DNA of 64,000 bases, taken from the NCBI GenBank assembly GCA_017548605.1, contig JAFYZT010000026.1:1-64000 (forward strand). Direction: 5' to 3'. The stretch's first letter is position 1. The number at the start of each line of letters is the position of its first letter. The DNA is from Prevotella sp. GTDB lineage: Bacteria > Bacteroidota > Bacteroidia > Bacteroidales > Bacteroidaceae. Under the pieces are notes generated by a model. It worked only from the letters and a program-made list of their open reading frames with translations. It did no database searches and had not been told where the DNA came from. The position numbers were made by a program, and so were the translations under genes. Below, piece by piece: positions 23,731 to 33,053 of the stretch.

Positions 23731-23739
23731 ATTCTATTA

Positions 23740-25251
23740 TTACCTTTTTATCTTTTTCACGGCTCCCTTGCTCTCGTTACCCATGCGATCGAGAGCTGTC
23801 ACGACATAAGTGGCAGGTTGGTTTGAGGTCAGTTCATAGAATGTGTTAGGCGTGATAGCCACAATACGGTCAGGCCTTGATAAATCGGTCTTTTCGTTGG
23901 GAGAGAAACGATATACCACATATTGGTGGGCTCCATTCTTCCATCCCGAGCCTTTCGGTGCCGTCCAGAAGAGTACATTTTTTCCGTGCGTCTTCACCAC
24001 TGCCAATTTACGTGGCGCTTTAGGTGCATCATCGTCGATGAAAGGCATCAACGGTTGCAAGGCCGGGTATTTCCAATACGCATCTCTCAGTGTATGTCCA
24101 TAATTTCCCATATTGTCCGCCGCCGCCTTCGCATACCACAACACCGTTCCGTTGACATGTTGCATCTGACTGTGCAGACGGAATTTTGCCGGCATCTGGT
24201 TGATGGCAGGGTTGTCGACGTCCGCATTCTTCACCGTCCGTTCTATATCCTCGCCGATATACAGCGGTCTGTTTGCCGCATGCGCGTCCCACCACCTGAT
24301 GAGTGTAGCATAGTCAGCCGTTTTATGTCCTATCTGCCAATACAGTTGAGGCACGCAATAATCGACCCATCCTTTGTCCACCCATAGCAGCACATCGGCA
24401 TAGAGATCGTCATAATTTTGCAAACCCGCCGTTTCGCTTCCCCTTTGGGGATCGTTTCTTCTGTTTCGATAGATACCGAATGGCGACACGCCGAATTTCA
24501 CCCACGGTTTGCGTTTATGTATCGTTTCACCAAGTTGTTTGATAAACAGGTTGACATTCTCCCGACGCCAATCGTTTTTATCACGGAAGCCCTTATTGTC
24601 ACGTTGAAAGTCCGCATCGTCAGGTATTGACTGTCCCGCCGCCGGATATGGATAGAAATAATCATCGATATGTAATCCGTCGATATCGTAGCGTGCCACG
24701 ATATCGTCGACCACGAGGCAAATAAAGTCGCGGCATTCCTTTTTTGCCGGGTTCATGATTAATTGTCCATCATAGGGGAATACCCATCCGGGATGTTGTA
24801 TCGCCACGTGTTTGGAAGCCAAATCGTTCGTTGTTTTTGTCTTTGCTCTGTATGGGTTTATCCATGCATGCAGTTCCATGCCCCTTTTATGACATTCATC
24901 GACCATCCATTTGAGTGGGTCCCAATAAGGCTGCGGAGCCGCTCCTTGTCGTCCTGTGAGGAATCGGCTCCACGGTTCGAGGGTGCTTTCATAGAGTGCG
25001 TCACACTCCGGTCTTACTTGGAATATGATAGCATTGACGCCATCGGAACGCAACTCATCCAACTGCTGAGTAAGTGTGTTCTGCATCTGTTGTGTTGACA
25101 TGCCGAGGAACTGTCCGTTGACACATTGAATCCAAGCACCGCGGAATTCCCTTTTTTCCTTTGATGAAGGAGCATTAACCAGTTCCGATCCTTTACATGA
25201 GGCGAGCAACATGGCGCAGATAGCAAGATAGAGGAAGAGTTGTTTTTTCAT
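23740..25251 (-). CDS. GHL10-family lipoprotein
   Basis: This 503-residue protein has a lipoprotein signal peptide (ICAMLLASC, Cys near 18). The GHL10 barrel (about 34-345) contains EFRGAWIQCV, GVNAIIFQVRPECDALY, RGMELHAWINPYRA and IDGLHIDDYFYP. A C-terminal fibronectin-like region (about 400-503) follows. It is a paralogue of the protein at 17165 but is lipid-anchored and has no T9SS-like tail. Bacteroidetes lipoproteins of this type usually sit in the outer membrane. Conserved acidic residues in the DGLHIDDYF strand suggest catalysis; the glycan substrate is unknown. ATG 25251 was chosen because the signal peptide begins there; a longer in-frame extension reads through the promoter. Confidence 0.87.
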   Translation of the reverse strand: MKKQLFLYLAICAMLLASCKGSELVNAPSSKEKREFRGAWIQCVNGQFLGMSTQQMQNTLTQQLDELRSDGVNAIIFQVRPECDALYESTLEPWSRFLTGRQGAAPQPYWDPLKWMVDECHKRGMELHAWINPYRAKTKTTNDLASKHVAIQHPGWVFPYDGQLIMNPAKKECRDFICLVVDDIVARYDIDGLHIDDYFYPYPAAGQSIPDDADFQRDNKGFRDKNDWRRENVNLFIKQLGETIHKRKPWVKFGVSPFGIYRNRRNDPQRGSETAGLQNYDDLYADVLLWVDKGWVDYCVPQLYWQIGHKTADYATLIRWWDAHAANRPLYIGEDIERTVKNADVDNPAINQMPAKFRLHSQMQHVNGTVLWYAKAAADNMGNYGHTLRDAYWKYPALQPLMPFIDDDAPKAPRKLAVVKTHGKNVLFWTAPKGSGWKNGAHQYVVYRFSPNEKTDLSRPDRIVAITPNTFYELTSNQPATYVVTALDRMGNESKGAVKKIKR

Positions 25252-25310
25252 TATTTTTACAATTTTCTGCGAAGTTACGGAAAAAAAGGGATATGACAAA
25301 GAAAGTCATC

Positions 25311-25346
25311 AAAAAAGAGGACTTCCACAAAGAAGTCCTCTTTTTT
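25311..25346 (-). terminator. Terminator downstream of the PpiD-like gene
   Basis: A 14-bp perfect stem (AAAAAAGAGGACTT) with an 8-base loop and T-tracts on both sides lies 57 bases after the PpiD-like stop. Confidence 0.85.
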
Positions 25347-25403
25347 ATGGGTTATTTCAGTATTTCGTTATATCACGTTAATACAGTATTACGAAATTAA
25401 TGA

Positions 25404-27536
25404 TTACATGAAGAGATAGCGGTTGTCGGTAACGTTAGCACTCTTCATGAGTTCGTTTTGGAATGTCTGTCCAATCATGTTGAGGTAACGTTGGGCCGTC
25501 TTTTCCTGATACTGCTGCTTGTTGAACTTGCCTTCCAGCTGTCGACGGTCTTTCACAAGGAAGGTATATACAGCCACATTGCCTTTTACAGGATGTGCCG
25601 AGAACTTACCTTTCTCCGTTGCAGCCACAGCACCACTGAGTGCCGGTTCTTGAGCTTGCAGTTCAGGAACGAAAGCTGCAGAAGCCAGTGTTATCTGGTT
25701 CAGGTCCATGAGTTTAGCACCTTTCTGTTGTGCCTCGGCCACGCTCTTCACGCCGTTGAGTTTTTGCATGATGATTTCCGCCTTTTTATCGTTCATCACC
25801 TGCTCACGAACCATCTGGCTCACCTGCGGGTTAGAAAGCGGCATGAATCCCTTCGGATAGATGTCAGTCAATGCCATGACAATCAGTTCATCCTGATTGT
25901 TTCCACAAGTGATAACCTCGGATATATCGCCTTTCTTCGTGTCGCTGTTGAACACCCAGCGCAGCGCCTCTTTCGAATTGTTCACGCCCTGAATGCCCCC
26001 TGATGATGTTGTCACGTTGGTGAGTTCACGCACCTGATATCCAGCTTTCGCTGCATTTTTCTCCATTGCCTCCACCGACTGATTAGCTGCCACGAACTGT
26101 TTGAAAGCATCGCTGATGGCGTGTGATGTCTCGGGGGAGAATTCAATGGGTCGTTTAATCATGGCCACATTGTATTTTGTCACCATATTCTTACGGTCGA
26201 GCACCTGAACAACGATGCTTCCCTGAGCCATGTCGATTTGACGCAGTTCATTGACCGCCATGTTGTTCAACGCGTTAATGAGATCTACGTTATCCTTGCT
26301 TAGGTTTGCGGCACGCTCATAATCTCTTGAGGTGAGCCATACCTTTTCAGGTGTCTGTTCATATTTCTTGGCCAGCACATCAAATTCAGCCCCACCTTGG
26401 AGTGCTTTGAGGATACTGTCAGCTCTGGTCTTCGATTCATCAAGTGTCGTTCCATTTGCACCAATCAATCTATACTGGATGCTGTCGGGCAATGTAGACT
26501 TCGAGAGCAGTTTGATAACGTTGAATGAATTGTCCGTCTTGCTCTCCACCGGTCCTTTCACTGCTCCTACCGGCATAGAGTCGACGACGGCAAACATATC
26601 CGCTGCGAAAGCAGACTTTGACACCGGCACGCCGAGATAAGCCGTAACAGACTGGTATTTACGCACTGTGTTCTCCACACCTGCGCTATCGATTTCTGCC
26701 GCAGCTTTCTGCATGCTTTTATAGAGATTGTCGCGGTCGGCTGCTGAAGCCTCTTTCTTTACCTGGATGTATTTGATAGCCCTCATCTCTTGAGGCAGAG
26801 TGAAGTTAGCCTTCATCTCATCATATTTCTTCTGCAGGTCGGCATCAGCAATCTTAACGTCTTTGTCATCCACCGTGCGGTAATCGATGTAAGCCAGTTG
26901 CACGTCGCTTTCCTGTTTTTCCGCGTTAAAGTTGAATTCAGCCTCTACTGGGTTAGAGATTACACAAGCGGCGATGAGTGTCTGGTATTTCTGCATGAGC
27001 ACCGATGTGCGCAGTTGCTTCTCTTTGAACAACAGGTATTTATACACCTGTTCCAACTGCGGGTTCGCCATACGTGCCTGTTCATAATTGTTCATGAACT
27101 GCCTGTATGCGTTGATATCGAAGCGACCTGTCTGTTGGTTATGGAAATCGGGGATGGGAATACTCACCAGCAACGGGTTTGTGCCCTGCGTCATGATGTC
27201 CTGAATTTCCTGGTCAGTGACATCAAGTCCGAGTTTCTGTGCCTCTTTGGCGACGATTTTCTCTTGCAGATAATATTGCCACGCTGCTTCTCTGAGTTGC
27301 TCGTCGGTAGCCTGCTGTCCGTCCATTTTCATGCACTCAACAAACTCTTCGACATACTTCTGGTAGTCCTGTGCATTCACTTTTTCGCCCATCACTTCAG
27401 CCAATCGCTGGCTACGTTCAGCCCTTGTCGAGTCACAGGAGCGGAACATTTCTTCAGCCACGAATGCGAAGAGTGCGAAACCGATTACGCAAATCAGGAT
27501 AACCCCCTTACTTCTAATTTTTCCTAATGCTGCCAT
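25404..27536 (-). CDS. PpiD-like membrane-anchored peptidyl-prolyl isomerase / chaperone
   Basis: A 710-residue protein with one N-terminal membrane anchor (GVILICVIGFALFAFVAEEM, residues 13-32). The long periplasmic part has a SurA-N-like region (about 35-200), a parvulin-type segment (about 240-360, with YLGVPVSKSAFAADMFAVVDSMPVGAVKGPV) and a second parvulin-like region further on. This is the layout of PpiD/SurA-type foldases that help outer-membrane proteins fold. The isomerase active site is degenerate in many PpiD proteins, so chaperone activity may dominate. It follows lptC and the CNNM/CBS gene in the same direction, an envelope-biogenesis context. Confidence 0.88.
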   Translation of the reverse strand: MAALGKIRSKGVILICVIGFALFAFVAEEMFRSCDSTRAERSQRLAEVMGEKVNAQDYQKYVEEFVECMKMDGQQATDEQLREAAWQYYLQEKIVAKEAQKLGLDVTDQEIQDIMTQGTNPLLVSIPIPDFHNQQTGRFDINAYRQFMNNYEQARMANPQLEQVYKYLLFKEKQLRTSVLMQKYQTLIAACVISNPVEAEFNFNAEKQESDVQLAYIDYRTVDDKDVKIADADLQKKYDEMKANFTLPQEMRAIKYIQVKKEASAADRDNLYKSMQKAAAEIDSAGVENTVRKYQSVTAYLGVPVSKSAFAADMFAVVDSMPVGAVKGPVESKTDNSFNVIKLLSKSTLPDSIQYRLIGANGTTLDESKTRADSILKALQGGAEFDVLAKKYEQTPEKVWLTSRDYERAANLSKDNVDLINALNNMAVNELRQIDMAQGSIVVQVLDRKNMVTKYNVAMIKRPIEFSPETSHAISDAFKQFVAANQSVEAMEKNAAKAGYQVRELTNVTTSSGGIQGVNNSKEALRWVFNSDTKKGDISEVITCGNNQDELIVMALTDIYPKGFMPLSNPQVSQMVREQVMNDKKAEIIMQKLNGVKSVAEAQQKGAKLMDLNQITLASAAFVPELQAQEPALSGAVAATEKGKFSAHPVKGNVAVYTFLVKDRRQLEGKFNKQQYQEKTAQRYLNMIGQTFQNELMKSANVTDNRYLFM

Positions 27537-27658
27537 TACTTTTATTTAATTGATTTATTTATTTTTCCATGCTTTTTCATGCCTTCTGTAAAGCCTTTTC
27601 ACAAAAAGCGTACAAAATTACGAAGAAAAAGGCAAACAAGCGAATATTTCCTTGAAAA

Positions 27659-28924
27659 TTATTCTTTTTGCCCGACTTTTAGCCTTACCAGTTCTATTTT
27701 CGTCATGGTATTCTTCAGTATTTTGAATTCGAAATTGTCGATTTTCACCACCTCATGTAGCTTCGGGAAACTCTGAAATGCATTGAGTATGAGCCCTCCC
27801 ACCGTCATGTAATCATCGCTTTCCGGCAGTTCGAGATTGAAGAGTTCATTTACCTTGTCGATTTCCAGTCTTGCTGAAAGCACATACTCATTGTCAGCTA
27901 CTTTTTTTGCCACATAGCTGTTATTATCATGCTCGTCTTCTATATCCCCGAAAATCTCCTCTACAATATCCTCGAGCGAAACCAGTCCGCTTGTCCCTCC
28001 GTATTCATCAATGACCACGGCAAGACTTTTTTTCTGTTGTAACAGTATTCGCATCAGTTTTTTTGCCGCCATTGTTTCAGGCACAAACGGCATCTGTCTG
28101 ACACCCGAGAGCCAGTCATCCTTCTTCGTAAACATTTCTGAAGAATGGATATACCCCACAATATGGTCGATATCCTCGTGGTAAACGATAATTTTAGAGT
28201 TACCGCTTTCTATGAACCTTTGTTTGAGCACCTCCACATTGCAGTTATCCTCCACTGCATTAATCTCCGTCCTAGGCACCATGCAGTCTCGTACCTTCGT
28301 ATCTGAAAAATCGAGTGCGTTTTGGAAGAATTTCACCTCCTCCTCAATCTGTTCATCGTCTTTGGCATTGTCGATACTTGACTGCACCAAGTAGTCGAGG
28401 TCCACCTTAGTAAACTCTTCGTCATCCTTATTCTTTTCCATTCTCACGCCGACTATCCTGAGGAAACATTTGGACAAGAAGGAAGCGAATTTGGATATGG
28501 GCCAGAGCAGGATATAACACAAATACGCTGGAGGCGCGAAGAATGTGAGTAAACGATTCGGATTGCTTTTAAAAAACAGCTTCGGAAGGAACTCTCCCGT
28601 GAATAGAATAATGATAGTGGAGAGAATGGTGTCAGCTGGCACGGTGAATCCGGCGGCCATGCCATTGAAGATGGTATCGTCAAAGAATTTTGCTATAAGA
28701 ACGCCGTAGACGACCAGTGATATATTGTTTCCCACGAGCATCGTGCTGACGAAATCGTTAGGATGCTTGAAAAAGACATTAAGGCATTTCTGTGACATGC
28801 CGTTTTTTTCTTTCTCCACTTCCGCCAACAATCTGTTGCTGGAAACGAAAGCTATCTCCATGCCTGAAAAGAAGGCGGAGAAAGCCATCGATACCAATAT
28901 GCCTATGATAATAGAGACGCTCAT
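27659..28924 (-). CDS. CNNM / CBS-domain membrane protein (hemolysin C / CorC family)
   Basis: A 421-residue protein with an N-terminal CNNM (DUF21) transmembrane domain (three or four segments, about 1-150), a pair of CBS domains (about 205-330, with RDCMVPRTEINAV and AVVIDEYGGTSGLVSLEDIVEEIFGDI) and a C-terminal CorC/HlyC domain (about 345-415). Relatives include magnesium transporters (CorC/MpfA) and GldE of gliding bacteria. Magnesium efflux is the best-supported role for the family. Any toxin role suggested by the old name hemolysin is not supported. It starts two bases before the stop-proximal end of lptC, so it is co-transcribed with it. Confidence 0.87.
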   Translation of the reverse strand: MSVSIIIGILVSMAFSAFFSGMEIAFVSSNRLLAEVEKEKNGMSQKCLNVFFKHPNDFVSTMLVGNNISLVVYGVLIAKFFDDTIFNGMAAGFTVPADTILSTIIILFTGEFLPKLFFKSNPNRLLTFFAPPAYLCYILLWPISKFASFLSKCFLRIVGVRMEKNKDDEEFTKVDLDYLVQSSIDNAKDDEQIEEEVKFFQNALDFSDTKVRDCMVPRTEINAVEDNCNVEVLKQRFIESGNSKIIVYHEDIDHIVGYIHSSEMFTKKDDWLSGVRQMPFVPETMAAKKLMRILLQQKKSLAVVIDEYGGTSGLVSLEDIVEEIFGDIEDEHDNNSYVAKKVADNEYVLSARLEIDKVNELFNLELPESDDYMTVGGLILNAFQSFPKLHEVVKIDNFEFKILKNTMTKIELVRLKVGQKE

Positions 28925-28925
28925 G

Positions 28926-29609
28926 TTATTGTTGTCTGATCAGCGGTATTGAGGTAACTTTTCTTTTAGGTGAAGCAGGTTGCCGACCTATGCTCTTCAC
29001 GGAATCTGACCCTACGGAAGAGGACGACTTTTTCTTGTCGGAGTCGTCAATGTCATCTTTTTGGAACGACCCTTTCGTGGAGAACGCATAGTACTTTGTC
29101 ATGTTCTCGTCGCTTCTAAAGTTGGTCCCTTGCAACTCTCTGTCCGATGTGATGAGGTGGGCGAATTTAGTGGAATATATCTCATGTTTGCGTTCGTCCC
29201 AGAACAGTTCTTCGCTTCTGAATCGCAATCCGTTTTTCGACAGGATACGCACTCTTCCCCTCAGCTCCCAAAGTTTATCCACGTCATAGTAATATGCTGT
29301 ATCGCACTGTATGTAAGATTGTACATGCAGTGATGCATCGAACTGTTCCAAGAACAACCCTTTCTTGAATATCCATCGTGAGGGATTTCTTTTCTCGTTA
29401 ATCTCCCATTCCTCCGCCACGATGCGGTATTTGATGACTCCAGAGTCAGAAATAAGCGTATTCACCCCATAGGAGGTCATCATAGCGACGGAGTCTCTGT
29501 CGTAAATGGGCGGAGCGATATGTTCCTTTTCCTCGGAACATCCCGCCAAAGCCATGACGGCCAGTACTCCTGCAATTATCAGAATGCTTGCTGTCGGGTA
29601 TTTGTTCAT
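28926..29609 (-). CDS. lptC: LPS export protein LptC
   Basis: LptC is the bitopic periplasmic member of the Lpt bridge that passes LPS from LptB2FG to LptA. At 227 residues it has a lipoprotein-like N-terminus (MALAGCSEE, Cys near 23). The LptC jellyroll repeats follow (LISDSGVIKYRIVAEEWEI, GLRFRSEELFWDERKHEIYSTKFAHL). The start at 29609 was chosen because its ATG shares one base with the TGA of the upstream gene (TGATG), a sign of translational coupling, and the signal sequence begins there. The C-terminal ~35 residues are Ser/Lys/Asp-rich. Confidence 0.88.
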   Translation of the reverse strand: MNKYPTASILIIAGVLAVMALAGCSEEKEHIAPPIYDRDSVAMMTSYGVNTLISDSGVIKYRIVAEEWEINEKRNPSRWIFKKGLFLEQFDASLHVQSYIQCDTAYYYDVDKLWELRGRVRILSKNGLRFRSEELFWDERKHEIYSTKFAHLITSDRELQGTNFRSDENMTKYYAFSTKGSFQKDDIDDSDKKKSSSSVGSDSVKSIGRQPASPKRKVTSIPLIRQQ

Positions 29610-30904
29610 CAGTTCACCTTCCACTTCACGAACCATCGCTCATTGAAAGTCAAGCCGAGACTAATTCTGAAGACATCCTCGCGCAACAATCCTTTCGCCT
29701 CGTTTCTGACCCATTGTGCCGAGATATTGAGAAACGAACGGTTGTTCCAAGAGTTGACGATAGGTAGTGCCACACCGGCGCTAACCGCAATTTCCTTCGG
29801 TCCGTCGGCTTGGTTTATTTTATAATAAGGTGTGGTGTAAGAAGCTCCCAGCCTATATCTGATGCGTTGTGCGAATTTCCTGCCATACTCATCGCGGCAG
29901 TATTCCATACCCACATTGAACTTATGTCTGTCGAGGAAATAATCATTGTCAAGTCTATAAGAAGGAACGTCGTTGACCACCTCATAAATAGGGAAAGCCG
30001 ATTCCGTCCATTTCTGGTAAGTATAGTCAAATCCTATCTTCAGCTGATTGTTATGGTTCCAAGCAAGACCACCTCCAATCATTGTAGGCAATTTGTAGGC
30101 ATCAGCTACAGAATACTTCGTGGTATCGCTCACCGATGTCTGCGAGTTCATCGACACCACCAAGCACTGGGCATCAGCATTGAGCGAGTGTCCCAGTCCA
30201 TAGGTAGCACCCAGCGTCAATTTATCCTTTTTGGTGAACGGAACTGAGATTTGCACACCGAAATCAACCTTATAATTAGATACTTTGGCGGAATACTCCT
30301 TCAGCAGTCCGCTAATACTTGCGTCACTATAGACGTTTGTCACCATTTTCGTGGTTGATCCCCACAGGTATCCCCCATTTACACCAAGAGAGAATCCTTT
30401 AAAAGGTTCCCATCCAAATCCCAGGAAGACCTGAGAGAGAGCACCACTGCCTGTATATGTATTTGTATAGGTAGACTGCTCTTCAGAATCGAGGTCGCTT
30501 GTGAATGAATAGTCATATTTCGTCTTACTGAAGGGAAGGAAACCAAAGGACACACCAACATGTTTGAACGCTCTGAAACCAGCCAAGATATAGTCAACGG
30601 AACCACTTCTTGAGTTTTTCCGTTTGCCATTTTCCAGAAAACTTGTGAAAGATCCTGATGCACCAACATCAAAAAGGAAGGACAGCGAGTCGATGGCCGA
30701 ATAAGAAGCAGGGTTGGTTACATTCAGTTGGTTATGTTCCCTGAAGCCTAAACCCACACCATTCATGCCACGGTTATATCCCCCCGACTGTTCGGAGAGT
30801 GTTCCAAAGCCGTATTGGCTATAGGGAGAAATAGTGCCATTACCTTGTGCGAAAAAGGGCAGAGCCGCCATACAGGCCAGCCATACCATTAGGATTCGTC
30901 TCAT
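29609..30904 (-). CDS. Outer-membrane beta-barrel protein, FadL/PorV-like
   Basis: A 431-residue protein with a signal peptide (1-19, ending FFAQG). It has the N-terminal motif SPYSQYGFGTLSEQSG...RGMNGVGLGFRE typical of FadL-like Bacteroidetes barrels. Repeated amphipathic strands fill the rest, and the C-terminus FNERWFVKWKVN is aromatic/basic. It is the first gene of a run with lptC, a CNNM/CBS protein and a PpiD-like foldase. The same order, with this barrel before lptC, is familiar in Bacteroidales. The transported substrate, if any, is unknown. Confidence 0.8.
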   Translation of the reverse strand: MRRILMVWLACMAALPFFAQGNGTISPYSQYGFGTLSEQSGGYNRGMNGVGLGFREHNQLNVTNPASYSAIDSLSFLFDVGASGSFTSFLENGKRKNSRSGSVDYILAGFRAFKHVGVSFGFLPFSKTKYDYSFTSDLDSEEQSTYTNTYTGSGALSQVFLGFGWEPFKGFSLGVNGGYLWGSTTKMVTNVYSDASISGLLKEYSAKVSNYKVDFGVQISVPFTKKDKLTLGATYGLGHSLNADAQCLVVSMNSQTSVSDTTKYSVADAYKLPTMIGGGLAWNHNNQLKIGFDYTYQKWTESAFPIYEVVNDVPSYRLDNDYFLDRHKFNVGMEYCRDEYGRKFAQRIRYRLGASYTTPYYKINQADGPKEIAVSAGVALPIVNSWNNRSFLNISAQWVRNEAKGLLREDVFRISLGLTFNERWFVKWKVN

Positions 30905-31217
30905 GTATTTTATCTGACAATTATTATCGATATTTCAAAGAGGCATATTAGCCCAAACCGGGTGCAAAGATGGGCATTTTTTTCGAGATAGCCAAATCTG
31001 CCTCCCTTTACTCATCATAACAAAGTGCAAAATTATTGAAAAAAAACGAATAACGGGCATTATTTCACATTATTTGGGGGAGTTTGGCTGAATTAAACGT
31101 TATTCACTTCAGAATTTGGATTTTTTGTTGGATTATTTGGGCTTTTTTTATATTTTTGCAATGCTTCAATTTCTATCAATATGGCATTGCCATGTGAAAT
31201 CACCAAACTGAATCACC
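30905..31217. promoter_or_regulatory. 313-bp divergent intergenic region with promoter elements
   Basis: No gene is visible here. On the plus strand a -7 box TATTTTTG (31151-31158) with TTG at 31128-31130 (20-base spacer) could start the kinase transcript. On the minus strand a TTTGCAC element within CATCTTTGCAC (about 30970-30980) lies 70 bases before the barrel gene. It follows a TTTGGCT..TCTCGA stretch similar to the promoter modules at 6927 and 16955. Confidence 0.5.
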
Positions 31218-33005
31218 ATGTCAGACATCAACACCTCTTCTATGCTTGCTGTGGGCGCGATGCTTAATGGCAGATACCGCATTGAACGGCATTTATCATC
31301 GGGCGGCTTCGGAAACACATACTTGGCCAGAAACCTCATATTTAATGATTTAGTCGCAGTGAAGGAGTTTTTCCTCCGCGGCATTACGCAGCGCGATGGC
31401 GACAGCACCATCAGCGTAAGTAATTCCGATAACAAACTCCTATTCGATGAACAGTTGGAAAAATTCAAGAAAGAGGCGCAGCGCATACGCCAATTGCGTT
31501 CTCCCCATATTGTACGTGTTCACGACCTGTTCGAAGCCAACGGCACTGCCTATTACGTAATGGACTATATCGACGGGGAGAGTTTGGCCGCACGCATGAT
31601 ACGGACAGGTCTTCCCCTGACTGAGACAGAAACGAGGAAGTATCTTGGGCAGGTGCTTGAAGCCTTATCAACCATCCATAGTGTTGGTCTGTTGCACATG
31701 GACTTGAAACCCGACAACATCATGGTAGACAAGGATGACAATGCCGTGCTCATCGACTTCGGTGCAAGCAAGCGAAGTGCCAATGAACAACTGACATCGA
31801 CAGTGACAGCTGTGAGTTACACCAGCGGCTATGCCCCACCCGAGCAGATAGAGCAGGATAGCGACCACTTCGGGCCTTGGACAGACATCTACGCCTTGGG
31901 AGCCACTCTGTATCAGTTGCTTACTGACCGTAAACCTCCCATGCCCTCAGCCATCTATTCGGACCCGACGGCAGACAAGCACCATTCGCTAAAGTTTCCC
32001 GAAGTTGTAAGCGAACAGATGCGACAACTTATTACGAAGATGATGACTGTGGTGTGGCATGAACGTCCACAATCTGTGGAGGAAGTGCAGAGGTTGATAG
32101 GACAGAATGAGGCCCCACATGCAGTTCCTCCCACAGTTCCCCCCAGTTACGATCCACTCAACACAAGTGTCGAAACCTCCGATAATAATAATCATGGTTA
32201 TGGAGGAGGTTATGACGGTACATATGATGGAAATTACGGTAGCACCTATGATAGCAGTTATGTAGAGGCTTATGAAGAAGAGTCCTCTTCGTCACGCAAA
32301 TGGGTATATATGCTGATTGGTGTTCTTGCTGCGATATTATTAGGTGGCGGTATCGTTCTCTACGACAAACTGTCAAAAACGGAAAGTGAAAATGACATGG
32401 CTTCTGCAGAAAGTGTTCCCGACACCAATGACCTTCAAGATGAGGCTCCAAGCACACTCCAATTAGCCGAAGCATCTGAAACAAAGGACAAAGCAGGAAA
32501 AAAGGATGCAGACATGCTCGATAAAGGAAGTAAGCAAGAGCAGGTCGTTCAACCAGCCAAGGCGAAAGAAGGAGGGTATGAAGAGAAAACGTCTTCCAGC
32601 AAAGGACAGGTCACGTCTTCCTCTGAAAAAGCACTATCGTCCCCTGCTCCTGCACAGAATCCACCTACCCCTAAGAAAGAAGATAACAACAAGGTATATG
32701 ATGTCGTTGAACAGCAGCCCTCTTTCCCTGGAGGACAGGGAGCTATGTTCTCATGGCTCAGCCAGAACATCCGTTACCCTGCTGCGGCACAAAGGAATGG
32801 CATTCAAGGCCGTGTGATGGTATCGTTCGTCGTTGAGAAAAACGGAAGCGTTTCGGATGTACGTGTACTTAAAAGTGTAGACCCCTTACTTGACAATGAG
32901 GCCGTCCGTGTGGTGAAAGCCATGCCGAAGTGGTCTCCCGGCAAGCTGAACGGGCAAGCCGTTCGTGTGAAGTATACTTTGCCCATCAGTTTTAAAACAC
33001 AATAA
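31218..33005 (+). CDS. Ser/Thr protein kinase fused through one membrane segment to a TonB C-terminal domain
   Basis: A 595-residue three-part protein. Residues 17-290 are a Hanks-type kinase: glycine loop SSGGFGNTY, VAVKEF Lys near 56, catalytic HMDLKPDN near 159, DFG near 179 and PPEQ. HMD replaces HRD, so it is a non-RD kinase. A Gly/Tyr-rich linker (about 325-352) precedes one membrane segment (about 361-384). A charged Ser/Pro/Glu periplasmic linker leads to a TonB C-terminal domain (about 506-595, PSFPGGQGAMFSWLSQNIRYP ... LPISF). The topology implies a cytoplasmic kinase and a periplasmic TonB fold. Signalling to a TonB-dependent receptor or cell-wall sensing is inference. Confidence 0.9.
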   Translation: MSDINTSSMLAVGAMLNGRYRIERHLSSGGFGNTYLARNLIFNDLVAVKEFFLRGITQRDGDSTISVSNSDNKLLFDEQLEKFKKEAQRIRQLRSPHIVRVHDLFEANGTAYYVMDYIDGESLAARMIRTGLPLTETETRKYLGQVLEALSTIHSVGLLHMDLKPDNIMVDKDDNAVLIDFGASKRSANEQLTSTVTAVSYTSGYAPPEQIEQDSDHFGPWTDIYALGATLYQLLTDRKPPMPSAIYSDPTADKHHSLKFPEVVSEQMRQLITKMMTVVWHERPQSVEEVQRLIGQNEAPHAVPPTVPPSYDPLNTSVETSDNNNHGYGGGYDGTYDGNYGSTYDSSYVEAYEEESSSSRKWVYMLIGVLAAILLGGGIVLYDKLSKTESENDMASAESVPDTNDLQDEAPSTLQLAEASETKDKAGKKDADMLDKGSKQEQVVQPAKAKEGGYEEKTSSSKGQVTSSSEKALSSPAPAQNPPTPKKEDNNKVYDVVEQQPSFPGGQGAMFSWLSQNIRYPAAAQRNGIQGRVMVSFVVEKNGSVSDVRVLKSVDPLLDNEAVRVVKAMPKWSPGKLNGQAVRVKYTLPISFKTQ

Positions 33006-33041
33006 AACAAGGAGATTGCCAAATAATTCCGTTTTTTTGTA

Positions 33042-33049
33042 TACTTTTG
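33042..33049 (+). promoter_or_regulatory. -7 box very close to the DUF4105 start codon
   Basis: TACTTTTG ends four bases before the GTG start at 33054. Transcription would begin at or next to the start codon, suggesting a leaderless mRNA. No convincing -33 element is at ideal spacing. Confidence 0.4.
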
Positions 33050-33053
33050 CAGC

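Noticed and set aside
28926-29636. A longer lptC start at 29636.
   Set aside because: The extra codons lie inside the upstream gene and precede the signal sequence; the TGATG overlap at 29609 is a better start.
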